The notes beneath the pieces were generated by a model that was given only the letters and a program-made list of their open reading frames with translations, had not been told where the DNA came from and made no database searches. Of a stretch of DNA of 50,993 nucleotides, positions 25,086 to 33,928 are shown one piece after another (the first letter of the stretch is position 1; every line of letters starts with the position of its first letter). Source of the stretch: an uncultured Lachnospiraceae bacterium. Its GTDB lineage: Bacteria; Bacillota; Clostridia; Lachnospirales; Lachnospiraceae. The position numbers were made by a program, and so were the translations under genes. Where the stretch lies: the NCBI GenBank assembly GCA_910585295.1, contig CAJUDE010000011.1, positions 1 through 50,993 of the forward strand, read 5' to 3'.

Positions 25086-25733
25086 TTATGGAATATCAAA
25101 ATATGGGCTTCCAATCATCAAGTCCTCTGCCAAAATATCTGCAAATTCTGACACCGCCTGCTTTTTCTTCTCCCAAAATAACTTTGCCCTTTCTGTCACC
25201 ATTGGGTTTGGCTCCTCTTTATTAGAGTTTTTCACAATATGGTAATATGCGGCGGCATAGCTGTCGGCATGGATATTCCCCATTGCCATACAATCCCAGA
25301 CCACGCCCATTACCCCTTCTTCATCCAGTAAATCGGCCTCCATCAATAATATGAGTTCCAAACTGGCGCCCCCACATTTCAGCAGGCTTTTATTAGAATG
25401 GGCATAAATCAGCCGTTCCACCCTCTCCCGAAACCCATCCTCCATTTTCTGCATCTTGGCATATTCATGGAATGCGCGCCCGCTCCGTATCGCATGGTGG
25501 CAATTGTCACAATCTGCATAGCCAATATCATGGAAGATTGCCGCCATATACAACGCTTCTTTGTCCACATGCCCCATCCCCTCTGTAAGGCGGAAGCACC
25601 AGTGCAATACCCGGATTGTATGTTGGAAACGGGAACGGAACGGATGGCGGGGGTTGGGTGAGGTAAGTCCCCCATGTTTGGTAAGGTACTCTTTTACATA
25701 TGCCAAGCACTCCATGTATTCCTTATTTACCAT
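25086..25733 (-). CDS. HD-domain phosphohydrolase-like protein
   Basis: This 215-aa HD-superfamily protein has metal ligands in FQHTIRVLHW (His38) and the HD pair in IFHDIGYADC (His68-Asp69), with a further Asp in LLMEADLLDE. Such proteins are metal-dependent phosphohydrolases, often acting on nucleotides; the substrate here is unknown. It starts 37 bp after cbiO and is probably co-transcribed with cbiQ-cbiO, though a link to cobalt uptake is not shown by sequence. GGGAAGGGAG precedes the start. Confidence 0.88.
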   Translation of the reverse strand: MVNKEYMECLAYVKEYLTKHGGLTSPNPRHPFRSRFQHTIRVLHWCFRLTEGMGHVDKEALYMAAIFHDIGYADCDNCHHAIRSGRAFHEYAKMQKMEDGFRERVERLIYAHSNKSLLKCGGASLELILLMEADLLDEEGVMGVVWDCMAMGNIHADSYAAAYYHIVKNSNKEEPNPMVTERAKLFWEKKKQAVSEFADILAEDLMIGSPYFDIP

Positions 25734-25769
25734 ATTACACTCCCTTCCCTGATAATGACCGCGCTTTCA

Positions 25770-26594
25770 CTAGATTAGCGCCCCTGGCAGCTCGCCCGCA
25801 CGTCTTGGGTAGCTGCCTTTACGAATCCTGCCCTTTTGTAAAAGCGCTTCATACACCGTCAGCATTTCCGGTTTTTTTAAATGAGTTTCCCTTAATACTT
25901 GTTCCTGTTGGAATATTTCTAACGTCCCCCCGTCTGCCGCCAATTTCCCTTGGTGGAATATTAAAGCACGCTCTGCCCAGCGGTAAGCAAAATCCACATC
26001 ATGGGTGGAGACAAGCAATGTCTTCCCTTCCTTAGACAGCCGTTCCAGCACATCTTCTAGAAGCTCCCCTCCCAATGGGTCCAAAGCCGCTGTAGGTTCA
26101 TCAAACAATATAACCTCTGGTTTCATGGCGATAATGTCGGCAATGCTGACCCGTTTCTTTTCCCCTCCGCTTAAATAATGGGGAGGCCGTTCCCTGTACC
26201 CTTGCAAATCCATATATTCCAAGGCCTCGCTGACCCGTTTCTTCACTTCCTCCTTAGGCAGTTTTAAGTTCATTGGGCCAAAAGCTACCTCTGCCTGCAC
26301 GCTGGAAGCAATCATCTGATTATCTGCATCCTGAAATACAAACCCTACATGTTTGCGCAAGCCGTTTAAGTCCTTCCTTCTGATTTCTGCCCCGCCATAA
26401 AATATTTTCCCTTTCCCAGCCTGCAGCACGCCGTTTAAATGCAGGAAAAATGTTGACTTCCCAGCCCCGTTAGAACCCATCACCGCAATCTTTTCGCCTT
26501 TATGGATAGAAACGCTTAAATCCTGCAGAACTGGGCAGCCAGCCTGATATTCATAAGTTAAATGCTCTGTCCGTATGATTTCCTCTGCCTCCAA
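25770..26594 (-). CDS. cbiO: Cobalt ECF transporter ATPase CbiO
   Basis: This ATP-binding subunit of about 274 aa has Walker A GSNGAGKST, Q-loop VFQDADNQM, signature LSGGEKKRVSIA and Walker B VILFDEPTAALDP, all typical of CbiO/EcfA. It powers cobalt uptake with CbiQ, encoded just upstream, and CbiM/CbiN encoded 2 kb downstream. No ATG lies near the N-terminus. AGGAGG at 26605-26610 best fits a TTG start at 26594; another TTG at 26603 is too close to that site. Confidence 0.9.
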   Translation of the reverse strand: MEAEEIIRTEHLTYEYQAGCPVLQDLSVSIHKGEKIAVMGSNGAGKSTFFLHLNGVLQAGKGKIFYGGAEIRRKDLNGLRKHVGFVFQDADNQMIASSVQAEVAFGPMNLKLPKEEVKKRVSEALEYMDLQGYRERPPHYLSGGEKKRVSIADIIAMKPEVILFDEPTAALDPLGGELLEDVLERLSKEGKTLLVSTHDVDFAYRWAERALIFHQGKLAADGGTLEIFQQEQVLRETHLKKPEMLTVYEALLQKGRIRKGSYPRRAGELPGALI

Positions 26595-26628
26595 ATATTC
26601 CAATCCTCCTCCTGCACTTCATCCCCCT

Positions 26629-27444
26629 CTATCTTGTAGCCAAAATATATACCCCTGCCAAACCACATAAATACAACATCAATGCCCCTGCCTGCCAAAG
26701 CTTTACCTGCTTCTCCTCTTCCCAAAAAGGCAAATCCCCTTCATAGCCCCGGGAAACCATGGCGTCATAATAGGTATTTGCTTTTTTCAAAGACACCAGG
26801 AACAAATTCCCCCCAATTTTCCCAAAAGAATAACAAGAAGCCTTAAAATCAACATACCCAAGCCTGGAAACAGCAGCCGTTTTCATCCTCCCCTGCACTT
26901 CTGTAAGGATAAAAATAAAACGGTACATCATGTTCATCAATTCCACAACGGCTTTGGGGACATGGGCTTTTTTTAGCACGCCTGCCAGCTCGCTTGCCGA
27001 AGTGGACAACGTAAGGGCGTACATGGCGCTGACCGCCCCCATCGCTTTAAAAAATAATGCCGCAGCCCTGCCAACCCCTTCATTTGTGGTATAAAAATAA
27101 TGCCCGCACAAAAAAACTCTGTAATCTCCCATAGGCTGTTTGGAAATCCCCAGGGCAATAATGATGCACCCGATCGCCAAAAATGCCAATGGAACTTTCA
27201 ACAGCCCAATATACGCTAAGGCTGGCACCCGGTTTGCCCATATATTCACTATCCCCATAGTAACTATCACGGTTATGGATACTTCCGGCTGGTCTAATAT
27301 CATGCATAACAGTAAAATAATGCATGAGGACGCCACCTTAAAACTGTCATTCCAATGCCGTATTTTGGACTGGCTGGCATAAAAATCAATGTTCCTCACC
27401 CCATGGGAATGGTGAGAATTCTTATGTAACCCAAAAACCCCCAT
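26629..27444 (-). CDS. cbiQ: Cobalt ECF transporter transmembrane subunit CbiQ
   Basis: This 271-aa energy-coupling T component has five to six helices and the coupling motifs ELAGVLKKAHVPKAVVELM and YYDAMVSRGYEG (the latter close to the family's A-R-G consensus). The His-rich start (HKNSHHSHG) may touch metal. It links CbiO to CbiM. Its position upstream of cbiO, and separate from cbiMN, breaks the usual cbiMNQO order. GGAGG precedes the start at a fair distance. Confidence 0.9.
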   Translation of the reverse strand: MGVFGLHKNSHHSHGVRNIDFYASQSKIRHWNDSFKVASSCIILLLCMILDQPEVSITVIVTMGIVNIWANRVPALAYIGLLKVPLAFLAIGCIIIALGISKQPMGDYRVFLCGHYFYTTNEGVGRAAALFFKAMGAVSAMYALTLSTSASELAGVLKKAHVPKAVVELMNMMYRFIFILTEVQGRMKTAAVSRLGYVDFKASCYSFGKIGGNLFLVSLKKANTYYDAMVSRGYEGDLPFWEEEKQVKLWQAGALMLYLCGLAGVYILATR

Positions 27445-27489
27445 TGCGCCTTTTCCTCCTCTCCATACCCCTGCGCAGGTTCTTTTTCT

Positions 27490-27537
27490 TTATAGGAAGG
27501 CGCTTTCATGCGTTAGCGTAACAAGTTTTTCCTATAA
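27490..27537. repeat. Short intergenic inverted repeat in front of cbiQ
   Basis: TTATAGGAA and TTCCTATAA form a 9-bp inverted repeat around a 30-nt centre containing GCGCTTTCATG and GTTAGCG. A degenerate relative lies at 13962-13997. It may be a small mobile or regulatory repeat. Confidence 0.45.
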
Positions 27538-27542
27538 GATTA

Positions 27543-27573
27543 GAAAAAGAGAACTGCCTCCCAACAGTTCTCT
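27543..27573 (-). terminator. Intrinsic terminator of ung
   Basis: AGAGAACTG (27548-27556) pairs perfectly with CAGTTCTCT (27565-27573); on the minus strand a run of T follows directly. Confidence 0.9.
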
Positions 27574-27587
27574 ATTCACAGATTTCA

Positions 27588-28265
27588 TTAATCTATGTTT
27601 TCTATCTGCCAATCTATTGGCTCCACCCCATGGGAAGCAAGGAATTCATTTGCCTGGCTAAAATGCTTGCACCCAAAGAAGCCACGGTATGCGGACAATG
27701 GGCTTGGATGTGGAGCTTTCAAAACCAAATGGTTCGGGTTCTTTAGCATAGAGCTTTTGCTCTGCGCTGGCCTCCCCCACAACATGGATACAATAGGCCT
27801 GTCCTGAGCGTTCACTGCATGGATAATTGCATCGGTAAACTGCTCCCAGCCCTGCCCTTGATGGGAATTTGCCTGATGCGCCCGGACAGTAAGCACAGTA
27901 TTTAGCATAAGCACGCCCTGCTTGGCCCATTTGACCAGATAGCCGTTATTGGGTATTTCACACCCTAAATCATCGTGCAGCTCTTTATAAATATTTTCCA
28001 AAGAAGGGGGCGCCTGCACCCCAGGCTTAACAGAAAAACACAAACCATGCGCCTGCCCTTCGTTATGGTACGGATCCTGCCCCAGGATCAATACCTTCAC
28101 CTCGCTAAGGGGCGTTAAATGCAGCGCATTAAAAATATCATCTGCCGGAGGGTAGACTACCCTTGTATCGTATTCTTCCTTGACAAACTTATAAAGCTTG
28201 GCATAATAAGGTTTCTTAAACTCTTCGCCAACTGCCTCCACCCAATCATTTTCCAACATACTCAT
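27588..28265 (-). CDS. ung: Uracil-DNA glycosylase, family 1
   Basis: This 225-aa enzyme removes uracil from DNA, the first step of base excision repair of deaminated cytosine. The water-activating motif GQDPYH (Asp64) and the DNA-intercalating HPSPLSA loop (His186) are intact, and the length is standard. AAAGGAG lies 8 nt before the ATG. It is the last gene of a long minus-strand run with hisF just upstream, and is followed by a strong terminator. Confidence 0.97.
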   Translation of the reverse strand: MSMLENDWVEAVGEEFKKPYYAKLYKFVKEEYDTRVVYPPADDIFNALHLTPLSEVKVLILGQDPYHNEGQAHGLCFSVKPGVQAPPSLENIYKELHDDLGCEIPNNGYLVKWAKQGVLMLNTVLTVRAHQANSHQGQGWEQFTDAIIHAVNAQDRPIVSMLWGRPAQSKSSMLKNPNHLVLKAPHPSPLSAYRGFFGCKHFSQANEFLASHGVEPIDWQIENID

Positions 28266-28281
28266 TTTACCAGCTCCTTTG

Positions 28282-29043
28282 CTACAATCTTACTGGTACA
28301 TTCTTTTGTGCCAGATATTTCTTCAATTCTAAAATTTCCAGTTCCTTGTAATGGAACAGCGAGGCCGCTAATGCAGCGTCCGCGCCGCCTTCTGTAAGGG
28401 CTTTATAAAAATGCTCCTGGTTCCCTGCCCCTCCAGAGGCGATAACAGGTATGGTTACGTTTCCTGCAATTGCTTTGGTCAGTTCCAGGTCATACCCTGC
28501 TTTGGTCCCATCACAATCCATGCTAGTCAAAAGGATCTCGCCTGCCCCCAGCTTATTTGCACGTACCGCCCATTCCACCGCATCCAGCCCTGTATCTATG
28601 CGCCCGCCGTTCTTATAAACATTCCAGCCGCTTCCATCTTCCCGCTTTTTGGCGTCAATGGCGACAACCACACACTGGCTGCCAAATTTATCTGCTGCAT
28701 TGCTAATCAGTTCCGGCGTATTAATCGCAGAAGAATTAATAGAAATTTTATCTGCCCCTTCCCGAAGGAGAGTCTTGAAATCATCCACTGTCCGAATGCC
28801 GCCGCCCACGGTAAAAGGGATGAAAACGGTTTTCGCTACCCTGCGCACCATATCCACTACGGTATTCCTAGCATCAGAAGAAGCCGTAATATCCAAAAAA
28901 ACCACTTCATCCGCGCCAGCCTTGTCATAAGCTGCCGCAACCGCCACAGGGTCGCCTGCATCCTTAAGGTTCACAAAATTCACGCCCTTGACCACACGCC
29001 CATTATGTACGTCCAGGCAGGGAATAATTCTCTTTGTAAACAT
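28282..29043 (-). CDS. hisF: Imidazole glycerol phosphate synthase, cyclase subunit HisF
   Basis: This 253-aa (beta/alpha)8 barrel, with HisH, makes imidazole glycerol phosphate and AICAR in histidine synthesis. The catalytic aspartates are Asp11 (PCLDVHNG) and Asp130 (VVAIDAKK), with phosphate loops GGGIRT and ASGGAG. Its start codon overlaps the stop codon of hisH, so the two are translationally coupled. No other his genes are present here. Confidence 0.98.
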   Translation of the reverse strand: MFTKRIIPCLDVHNGRVVKGVNFVNLKDAGDPVAVAAAYDKAGADEVVFLDITASSDARNTVVDMVRRVAKTVFIPFTVGGGIRTVDDFKTLLREGADKISINSSAINTPELISNAADKFGSQCVVVAIDAKKREDGSGWNVYKNGGRIDTGLDAVEWAVRANKLGAGEILLTSMDCDGTKAGYDLELTKAIAGNVTIPVIASGGAGNQEHFYKALTEGGADAALAASLFHYKELEILELKKYLAQKNVPVRL

Positions 29044-29660
29044 TACTGTACCTCCCCAATCCTGGCAAAATTACGCAAAATCTGCAAGCCTACCGAGCTG
29101 CTTTTTTCTGGATGGAATTGGCATGCAAACACATTCCCCTGCTCCACCGAAGCATGGATATCCACACTGTAATCCGTAGACGCCTTGACAATCTGCCCTT
29201 CTTTTGCCTTTAAATAAAAAGAATGGACAAAATATACAAAAGCACCCTCCATAACACCCTCAAACAGCCTGCCCTGATTCTGCAAATGCAGCGAATTCCA
29301 GCCAATATGTGGAATTTTTAGCCCTGGCGCATCTGGTATTTTTAAAATTTCCCCATCCAAAACATGCAGGCCTTCCACACCGCTGCTCTCCTCGCTTCCC
29401 TCAAACAGAAGCTGCAGCCCCAGGCAGATGCCCAAAAACGGGGTCTGCCTGCCAACTACCTCATGGATCACCTTATCCAGCCCATATTTTTTTAAATGCC
29501 CCATGGCCTCCCCAAATGCGCCTACACCAGGGAGGACTACCTTATCTGCTGCAAGGATCTCTTTGTGGTCCCTGGTAATGCAGCTTTCTTCCCCCAGGAA
29601 TTTCAAAGCCTTTTCAACGCTCTTTAAATTTCCTGCATCATAATCAATCACTGCTATCAT
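29043..29660 (-). CDS. hisH: Imidazole glycerol phosphate synthase, glutaminase subunit HisH
   Basis: This 205-aa class I glutamine amidotransferase releases ammonia for HisF. The catalytic triad is Cys79 (LGICLGLQLL), His183 and Glu185 (QFHPEKS). It overlaps hisF by a few bases. The upstream gene (an acidic membrane protein) ends about 19 bp before it. Confidence 0.97.
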   Translation of the reverse strand: MIAVIDYDAGNLKSVEKALKFLGEESCITRDHKEILAADKVVLPGVGAFGEAMGHLKKYGLDKVIHEVVGRQTPFLGICLGLQLLFEGSEESSGVEGLHVLDGEILKIPDAPGLKIPHIGWNSLHLQNQGRLFEGVMEGAFVYFVHSFYLKAKEGQIVKASTDYSVDIHASVEQGNVFACQFHPEKSSSVGLQILRNFARIGEVQ

Positions 29661-29679
29661 GCGCTGCCCCTATCTGCCA

Positions 29680-31317
29680 TTATTCCAAAAGCCCTAGGGC
29701 TTCCACCACATCATAGATGGCATATGTGTATTCTTCTTTCTCATGGATATTGTACAATTCCCTTGCCTGATCCAATGTCATGTTGTAATTCTTCGACAAC
29801 AGCTTTTCTAGCTCTGCAAGCATATTTTCAAATTCAATGGAAGCGCCTGCCTTGGCTGCATCTGAAGCATTTTTATCATGCCTCCCTACCCCACAAATCA
29901 ACGCGCTCAATGCTTCTGAATGCATTTCCTGTTCCTTATACATATCGTATAGCCTAAACTGCTGCTGCACGTAAGCGGTCAATTGCGCCTTGTTATACAA
30001 ATCCGCATCCGCAGCCTTTACTTTTACGCCCTGGGTGAAGCAAGTGTATGCTTCCACATATTTGCCCTGCCCATAATATTCCTTGGCATTGGCAACGTCT
30101 GTAAGGTAACCTACCTGCGTGCTGAGCAGGCTGATTAATACCACCAGGGAAGCCCCTACCAGCCAAATCATCAGGACTGGCTTTTTCGGGAGCGGCTTGC
30201 TCTTCTCAACTACTTTCGGCTCCTTTACCTTTTTCTCTTTTTTGGGTTTGGCCTGCTTCTCCTGGGCCTTTTGGGCTTTTTTCTCTGCCTTGGCCTGTTT
30301 CTTCTCTGCTTTTTTCTTGGCTTTCTGTTCTGCCTTTTCTTTTTTCTTCTTGGCTTTTAAGGCTTTTTCATCTAACTCTGCCTTGCCTTTTTTGCCTTCC
30401 ATTTCCCTTAAGAGTTCTATATTTTCTTCTGATATATTGTCTATTTCACCAATCTCTGGAATCCCTTTCCCAGTTTCTTCCTCTTCTTCCTCGTCCTCGC
30501 CAAACAATGCCAAAGACAGCCTTTTGAAAAATCCCGGCTTTTTCTCCCCCTTCTCTTTCTTGTCCTTTTTCCCCTTTTTCTTTCCCTCTTCCTCTTCTGT
30601 CAGCACATTGTCCAGTTCTTTCTTACCTGCTCCATCCATCACTTCTGCCTCACTGTTTTCCATTTCAAGCCCCAAACCGTCAATTTCATTTGCAAGGTCC
30701 TGTGCCATGGATGCAAGCTCATCTTCTGGCAAATCCCCATTTTCTGGAGCTGTTTCTATTGTTTCTTCCCCCAGGCCTGAAAACTTATCCTCCATGCCGG
30801 AGCCAGGGCCTTCTGCCTCAAACTCAGAAACATCATTTTCATCCAGGGTATTTATCATAAAGTCTTGTTCTTCTGAATTAAAATCCGTTTCAATGCCATC
30901 CAGGCCTGGCTCTTCTTCGGAAAGCCTTTCCAACGACTCATCAATAGACAAATCATTTTCACCTAAATTGTCAATATCACCTAAATTGTCGATATCACCG
31001 AAAGCATCAATATCGCCGAGAGTATCCACCTCGCCCAAATCATCCAGTGTACCATTTTTCACATTGCTGACAATATTGTCTACATCTTCTATATCAAAAT
31101 CCAAATCTGGGCTTGGCCCTGTCTCTGGTCCTGAGCCTTCTTCTGAACCTGGCTTGCCCCTGCTCATTTCAAACTCCTGCAGGAAGTCATTGTCATCATC
31201 TACAGAATAGGAACTGTTAAATTCTTCCAGAAAATCATCATCTGACATCAAGTCATCTTCCGGACTGTCTTCCACTCCCCGTAATAATCTGTCCAGGTAA
31301 TCTTCTCTCTCGTTCAA
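29680..31317 (-). CDS. Acidic, Lys/Ala-rich single-pass membrane protein of unknown function
   Basis: The protein is about 545 aa. The N-terminal 260 residues are very acidic, with five six-residue repeats of the LGDIDN type. A Lys/Ala/Glu-rich coiled-coil-like stretch follows (about 305-375), then one membrane helix (MIWLVGASLVVLISLL), and an outer TPR-like domain of about 150 residues (AKEYYGQGKYVEAYTCFTQG). The layout suggests a membrane-linked scaffold. I know of no named family. A frame opens at an ATG at 31371 without a ribosome binding site, whereas GGAGGTGG (31323-31330) is ideally placed for a TTG start at 31317. Confidence 0.8.
   Translation of the reverse strand: MNEREDYLDRLLRGVEDSPEDDLMSDDDFLEEFNSSYSVDDDNDFLQEFEMSRGKPGSEEGSGPETGPSPDLDFDIEDVDNIVSNVKNGTLDDLGEVDTLGDIDAFGDIDNLGDIDNLGENDLSIDESLERLSEEEPGLDGIETDFNSEEQDFMINTLDENDVSEFEAEGPGSGMEDKFSGLGEETIETAPENGDLPEDELASMAQDLANEIDGLGLEMENSEAEVMDGAGKKELDNVLTEEEEGKKKGKKDKKEKGEKKPGFFKRLSLALFGEDEEEEEETGKGIPEIGEIDNISEENIELLREMEGKKGKAELDEKALKAKKKKEKAEQKAKKKAEKKQAKAEKKAQKAQEKQAKPKKEKKVKEPKVVEKSKPLPKKPVLMIWLVGASLVVLISLLSTQVGYLTDVANAKEYYGQGKYVEAYTCFTQGVKVKAADADLYNKAQLTAYVQQQFRLYDMYKEQEMHSEALSALICGVGRHDKNASDAAKAGASIEFENMLAELEKLLSKNYNMTLDQARELYNIHEKEEYTYAIYDVVEALGLLE
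30960..31049 (-). repeat. Tandem 18-bp coding repeat
   Basis: Five 18-bp units encode (L/F)G(D/E)(I/V)D(N/T/A)-type hexapeptides in the acidic N-terminus of the membrane protein. The two best units differ by one base. Confidence 0.8.
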
Positions 31318-31442
31318 AGATTCCACCTCCGGTGATTTATTATTTGAACCGCTTCGCGAGCCATATGGCATCGTGTGCCGCTACGCTTCAGGCAGTACAG
31401 TATTTTCTATCATTATAACACACCTTCCCCTAATACACAAAT

Positions 31443-32807
31443 CTAATTCTTAAAACTATGTATTGGCGCCGGTATCCTGCCGCCACGGCTGATAAACCCT
31501 TCGCATCCATGCCTGTTGACTGGCATAACTGGCGCATGCCCCAACAGCCCGCCAAATTCCACGGTTTCCCCTACTCCTTTCCCTATTACGGGTATCAAAC
31601 GCACTGCAGTGGTTTTTTGGTTCACCATGCCAATTGCCATTTCATCGGCAATTATGCCGGAAATCGTAGCGGGCGGCACGTCCCCTGGAATAGCGACCAT
31701 ATCAAGCCCCACAGAGCAGACGCATGTCATGGCTTCTAGCTTTTCTAACGTAAGGGCGCCTGCTTCCACTGCATCTATCATCCCTTGGTCTTCGCTGACT
31801 GGGATAAACGCCCCGCTTAATCCCCCCACATAGGAGGATGCCATAATTCCGCCTTTTTTCACCTGGTCATTCAACAATGCAAGTGCTGCCGTCGTGCCGG
31901 GCGCGCCTGCATATTCCAGCCCAATTTCCTCTAAGATTTCCGCCACTGAATCCCCTACCGCCGGGGTAGGCGCTAAAGATAAGTCAATAATCCCAAACGG
32001 GACCCCCATGCGCCTGCTGGCTTCCTGGGCTACAAGCTGCCCTACACGGGTGATTTTAAACGCTGTTTTCTTGATTGTCTCGCAGAGGGCTTCAAAATTT
32101 TCCCCGCGTACCTGCTCCAAGGCTTTCTTAACCACTCCAGGGCCTGAAACGCCCACATTGATAATGGCGTCTTCTTCTGTCACCCCATGGAACGCACCCG
32201 CCATAAAAGGGTTGTCGTCCGGCGCATTGCAAAAAACAACTAATTTCGCGCATCCAAGGGAATCATTTTCTTTGGTGGCCTCTGCAGTTTTATGGATTAT
32301 TTCCCCCATAAGCTTCACTGCATCCATATCAATCCCAGTTTTGGTGGAGCCAACATTGACGGAACTGCAGACCCGCTCTGTTACCGAAAGGGCCTGGGGG
32401 ATGGAGCAGATTAAATCCCTGTCCCCTTTTGTCATCCCTTTGGAGACCAACGCCGAATACCCCCCGATAAAATTAACCCCTACGGTTTTTGCCGCACGGT
32501 CAAGCGTCTTTGCAACTTCCACGAAATCCTTTGGCGTTTTGCATGCCGCCTGCCCAACCAAGGCAATTGGCGTTACAGAAATACGCTTATTCACAATGGG
32601 GATGCAATAATTGCGCTCAATTTCTTCCCCTGTCTTTACCAGGCCTGCAGCTACCCTTGTAATTTTATTATAGATATTTTCATTTAATTTCTGCAAATCA
32701 GAATCAATGCAGTCCAACAGGGAAATCCCCAGGGTAATAGTACGGACGTCCAGGTTCTCCTGCTCTATCATTTTATTGGTTTCTTTTACTTCCCAGATAT
32801 TTATCAT
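31443..32807 (-). CDS. UPF0210 (DUF711) family protein
   Basis: This 454-aa member of the UPF0210/PFL family is found widely in Firmicutes and archaea next to an ACT-domain protein. The sequence matches the family along its length (VGVNFIGGYSALV, VNVGSTKTGIDMDAV, FCNAPDDNPFMAGAFHG, GLDMVAIPGDVPPATISGI). Structural work on relatives has suggested a glycyl-radical-like barrel without a proven reaction; the role is unknown. The ACT-domain gene lies directly upstream on the same strand, 11 bp away, as expected. AAGGAG precedes the ATG. Confidence 0.93.
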   Translation of the reverse strand: MINIWEVKETNKMIEQENLDVRTITLGISLLDCIDSDLQKLNENIYNKITRVAAGLVKTGEEIERNYCIPIVNKRISVTPIALVGQAACKTPKDFVEVAKTLDRAAKTVGVNFIGGYSALVSKGMTKGDRDLICSIPQALSVTERVCSSVNVGSTKTGIDMDAVKLMGEIIHKTAEATKENDSLGCAKLVVFCNAPDDNPFMAGAFHGVTEEDAIINVGVSGPGVVKKALEQVRGENFEALCETIKKTAFKITRVGQLVAQEASRRMGVPFGIIDLSLAPTPAVGDSVAEILEEIGLEYAGAPGTTAALALLNDQVKKGGIMASSYVGGLSGAFIPVSEDQGMIDAVEAGALTLEKLEAMTCVCSVGLDMVAIPGDVPPATISGIIADEMAIGMVNQKTTAVRLIPVIGKGVGETVEFGGLLGHAPVMPVNRHGCEGFISRGGRIPAPIHSFKN

Positions 32808-32818
32808 TGCGCCGCTCC

Positions 32819-33103
32819 TTAAATTCTGTGCATTTTGTTAAATATTTCTTCCCTCTGGCATTTGATGGACACCCCAATTTCCTCCCCGGCCTGCTCCAGT
32901 TCCTTTGCGCACTGCCCGAAAGGCTTTGATGCCCCTTTCATGTCCACAACCATCATCATATTAAAGAACCCCTGCACAATTGTCTGGCTGATATCCAATA
33001 CATTGATGCCATTTTCGGCAAGGTATGTGCATACCCTGGCGATAATCCCAACCGTATCCTTCCCCACCACTGTAATAATTGTCCTGTCTGCCTTTTTCTC
33101 CAT
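32819..33103 (-). CDS. ACT-domain protein (UPF0237/GcvR-like)
   Basis: This protein of about 94 aa is a single ACT domain (ITVVGKDTVGIIARVCTYLAENGINVLDISQT), the kind that binds amino acids or similar ligands, with a short second half. It forms a conserved gene pair with the UPF0210 gene downstream and may regulate that protein. Open frame extends to 33214, inside the YycJ gene, but GGAGG (33115-33119) favours the ATG at 33103; an ATG at 33121 is possible. Confidence 0.88.
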   Translation of the reverse strand: MEKKADRTIITVVGKDTVGIIARVCTYLAENGINVLDISQTIVQGFFNMMMVVDMKGASKPFGQCAKELEQAGEEIGVSIKCQREEIFNKMHRI

Positions 33104-33125
33104 TTTCCCAATATCCTCCATTCCA

Positions 33126-33923
33126 TCAAAACTCAATGATATCTGAGACTGTATCCCTCTTTGCCACGTAGATTGGAAAATCTTTTGCATGGTAGCAATT
33201 GTCCGCCATATCAACCTCTAAGCGCACCGTCTCATAAGCAAGTTTCTCGTAATTATTTTCCTTGCTTAAATGCCCAAGGACCACTGCTTTGAAATTGTCA
33301 TGCAGCACCTCGCTCAATAGCTGCCCGGACCGTTCGTTGGACAAATGCCCTTTCTCACCTAAAATCCGCTGCTTCAAATAATAGGGGTATGTCCCCACCT
33401 GCAGCATATGTACATCATGGTTCGCCTCCAGAAGCAATACGTCCAAATTCTGGAGCTTCCCTATAATATAGTGGTCAAATTTCCCTAAATCCGTCATGAC
33501 AGCCATAGATTTCTTCCCTTGGCGCAAAACAAATGCAGTGGGCATCGCCGCATCGTGGGAAATTGGGACGGGAGTTATGCTTATATCCCCAATGGTAAAA
33601 TCTACATCCGGCTCAATCTCCCGAAACAGCCCTTTTGGAACCTCGCCTATGCTTTTGCAGGCTTGAATCGCCCCTATTGTCCCTTTTGTGGCATAAATGG
33701 GCACGCCATACCGCCTGGCCACTACGCCTAGCCCGCTGATATGGTCGGAATGCTCATGGGTGATAAGGATCCCGTCCGCCTCCCGCATGGTATGCCCAAT
33801 TTCATTTAAGCCATTCTCCACCCGCTTCCCACTAATGCCAACATCAATGACAAGGCTTGTGCTGTCTGTCCCTGCAAAAATACAGTTCCCGCTGCTTCCG
33901 CTTGCAATGCTGCACAACTTCAT
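33126..33923 (-). CDS. YycJ/WalJ-like metallo-beta-lactamase-fold hydrolase
   Basis: This 265-aa protein has the metal-binding motif THEHSDH (His56, His58, Asp60, His61) and later His/Asp ligands (ISHDAAMP, LLLEANHD, VVLGHLSKENN). YycJ-type enzymes are thought to be nucleases that help DNA repair or cell-wall coordination in Gram-positive bacteria. In many species the gene goes with walRK; here it follows the coaE-ftsA-like gene and polA. The start has GGAGG about 8 nt upstream. Confidence 0.92.
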   Translation of the reverse strand: MKLCSIASGSSGNCIFAGTDSTSLVIDVGISGKRVENGLNEIGHTMREADGILITHEHSDHISGLGVVARRYGVPIYATKGTIGAIQACKSIGEVPKGLFREIEPDVDFTIGDISITPVPISHDAAMPTAFVLRQGKKSMAVMTDLGKFDHYIIGKLQNLDVLLLEANHDVHMLQVGTYPYYLKQRILGEKGHLSNERSGQLLSEVLHDNFKAVVLGHLSKENNYEKLAYETVRLEVDMADNCYHAKDFPIYVAKRDTVSDIIEF

Positions 33924-33928
33924 CTTAA

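Noticed and set aside
30960..31049. Possible CRISPR-like array
   Set aside because: The 18-bp units are contiguous without spacers and encode an in-frame hexapeptide repeat.
30119..31210. 363-codon Ser/Phe-rich frame on the + strand
   Set aside because: It is antisense to the acidic/lysine-rich coding region, and its composition is the expected mirror of that low-complexity sequence.
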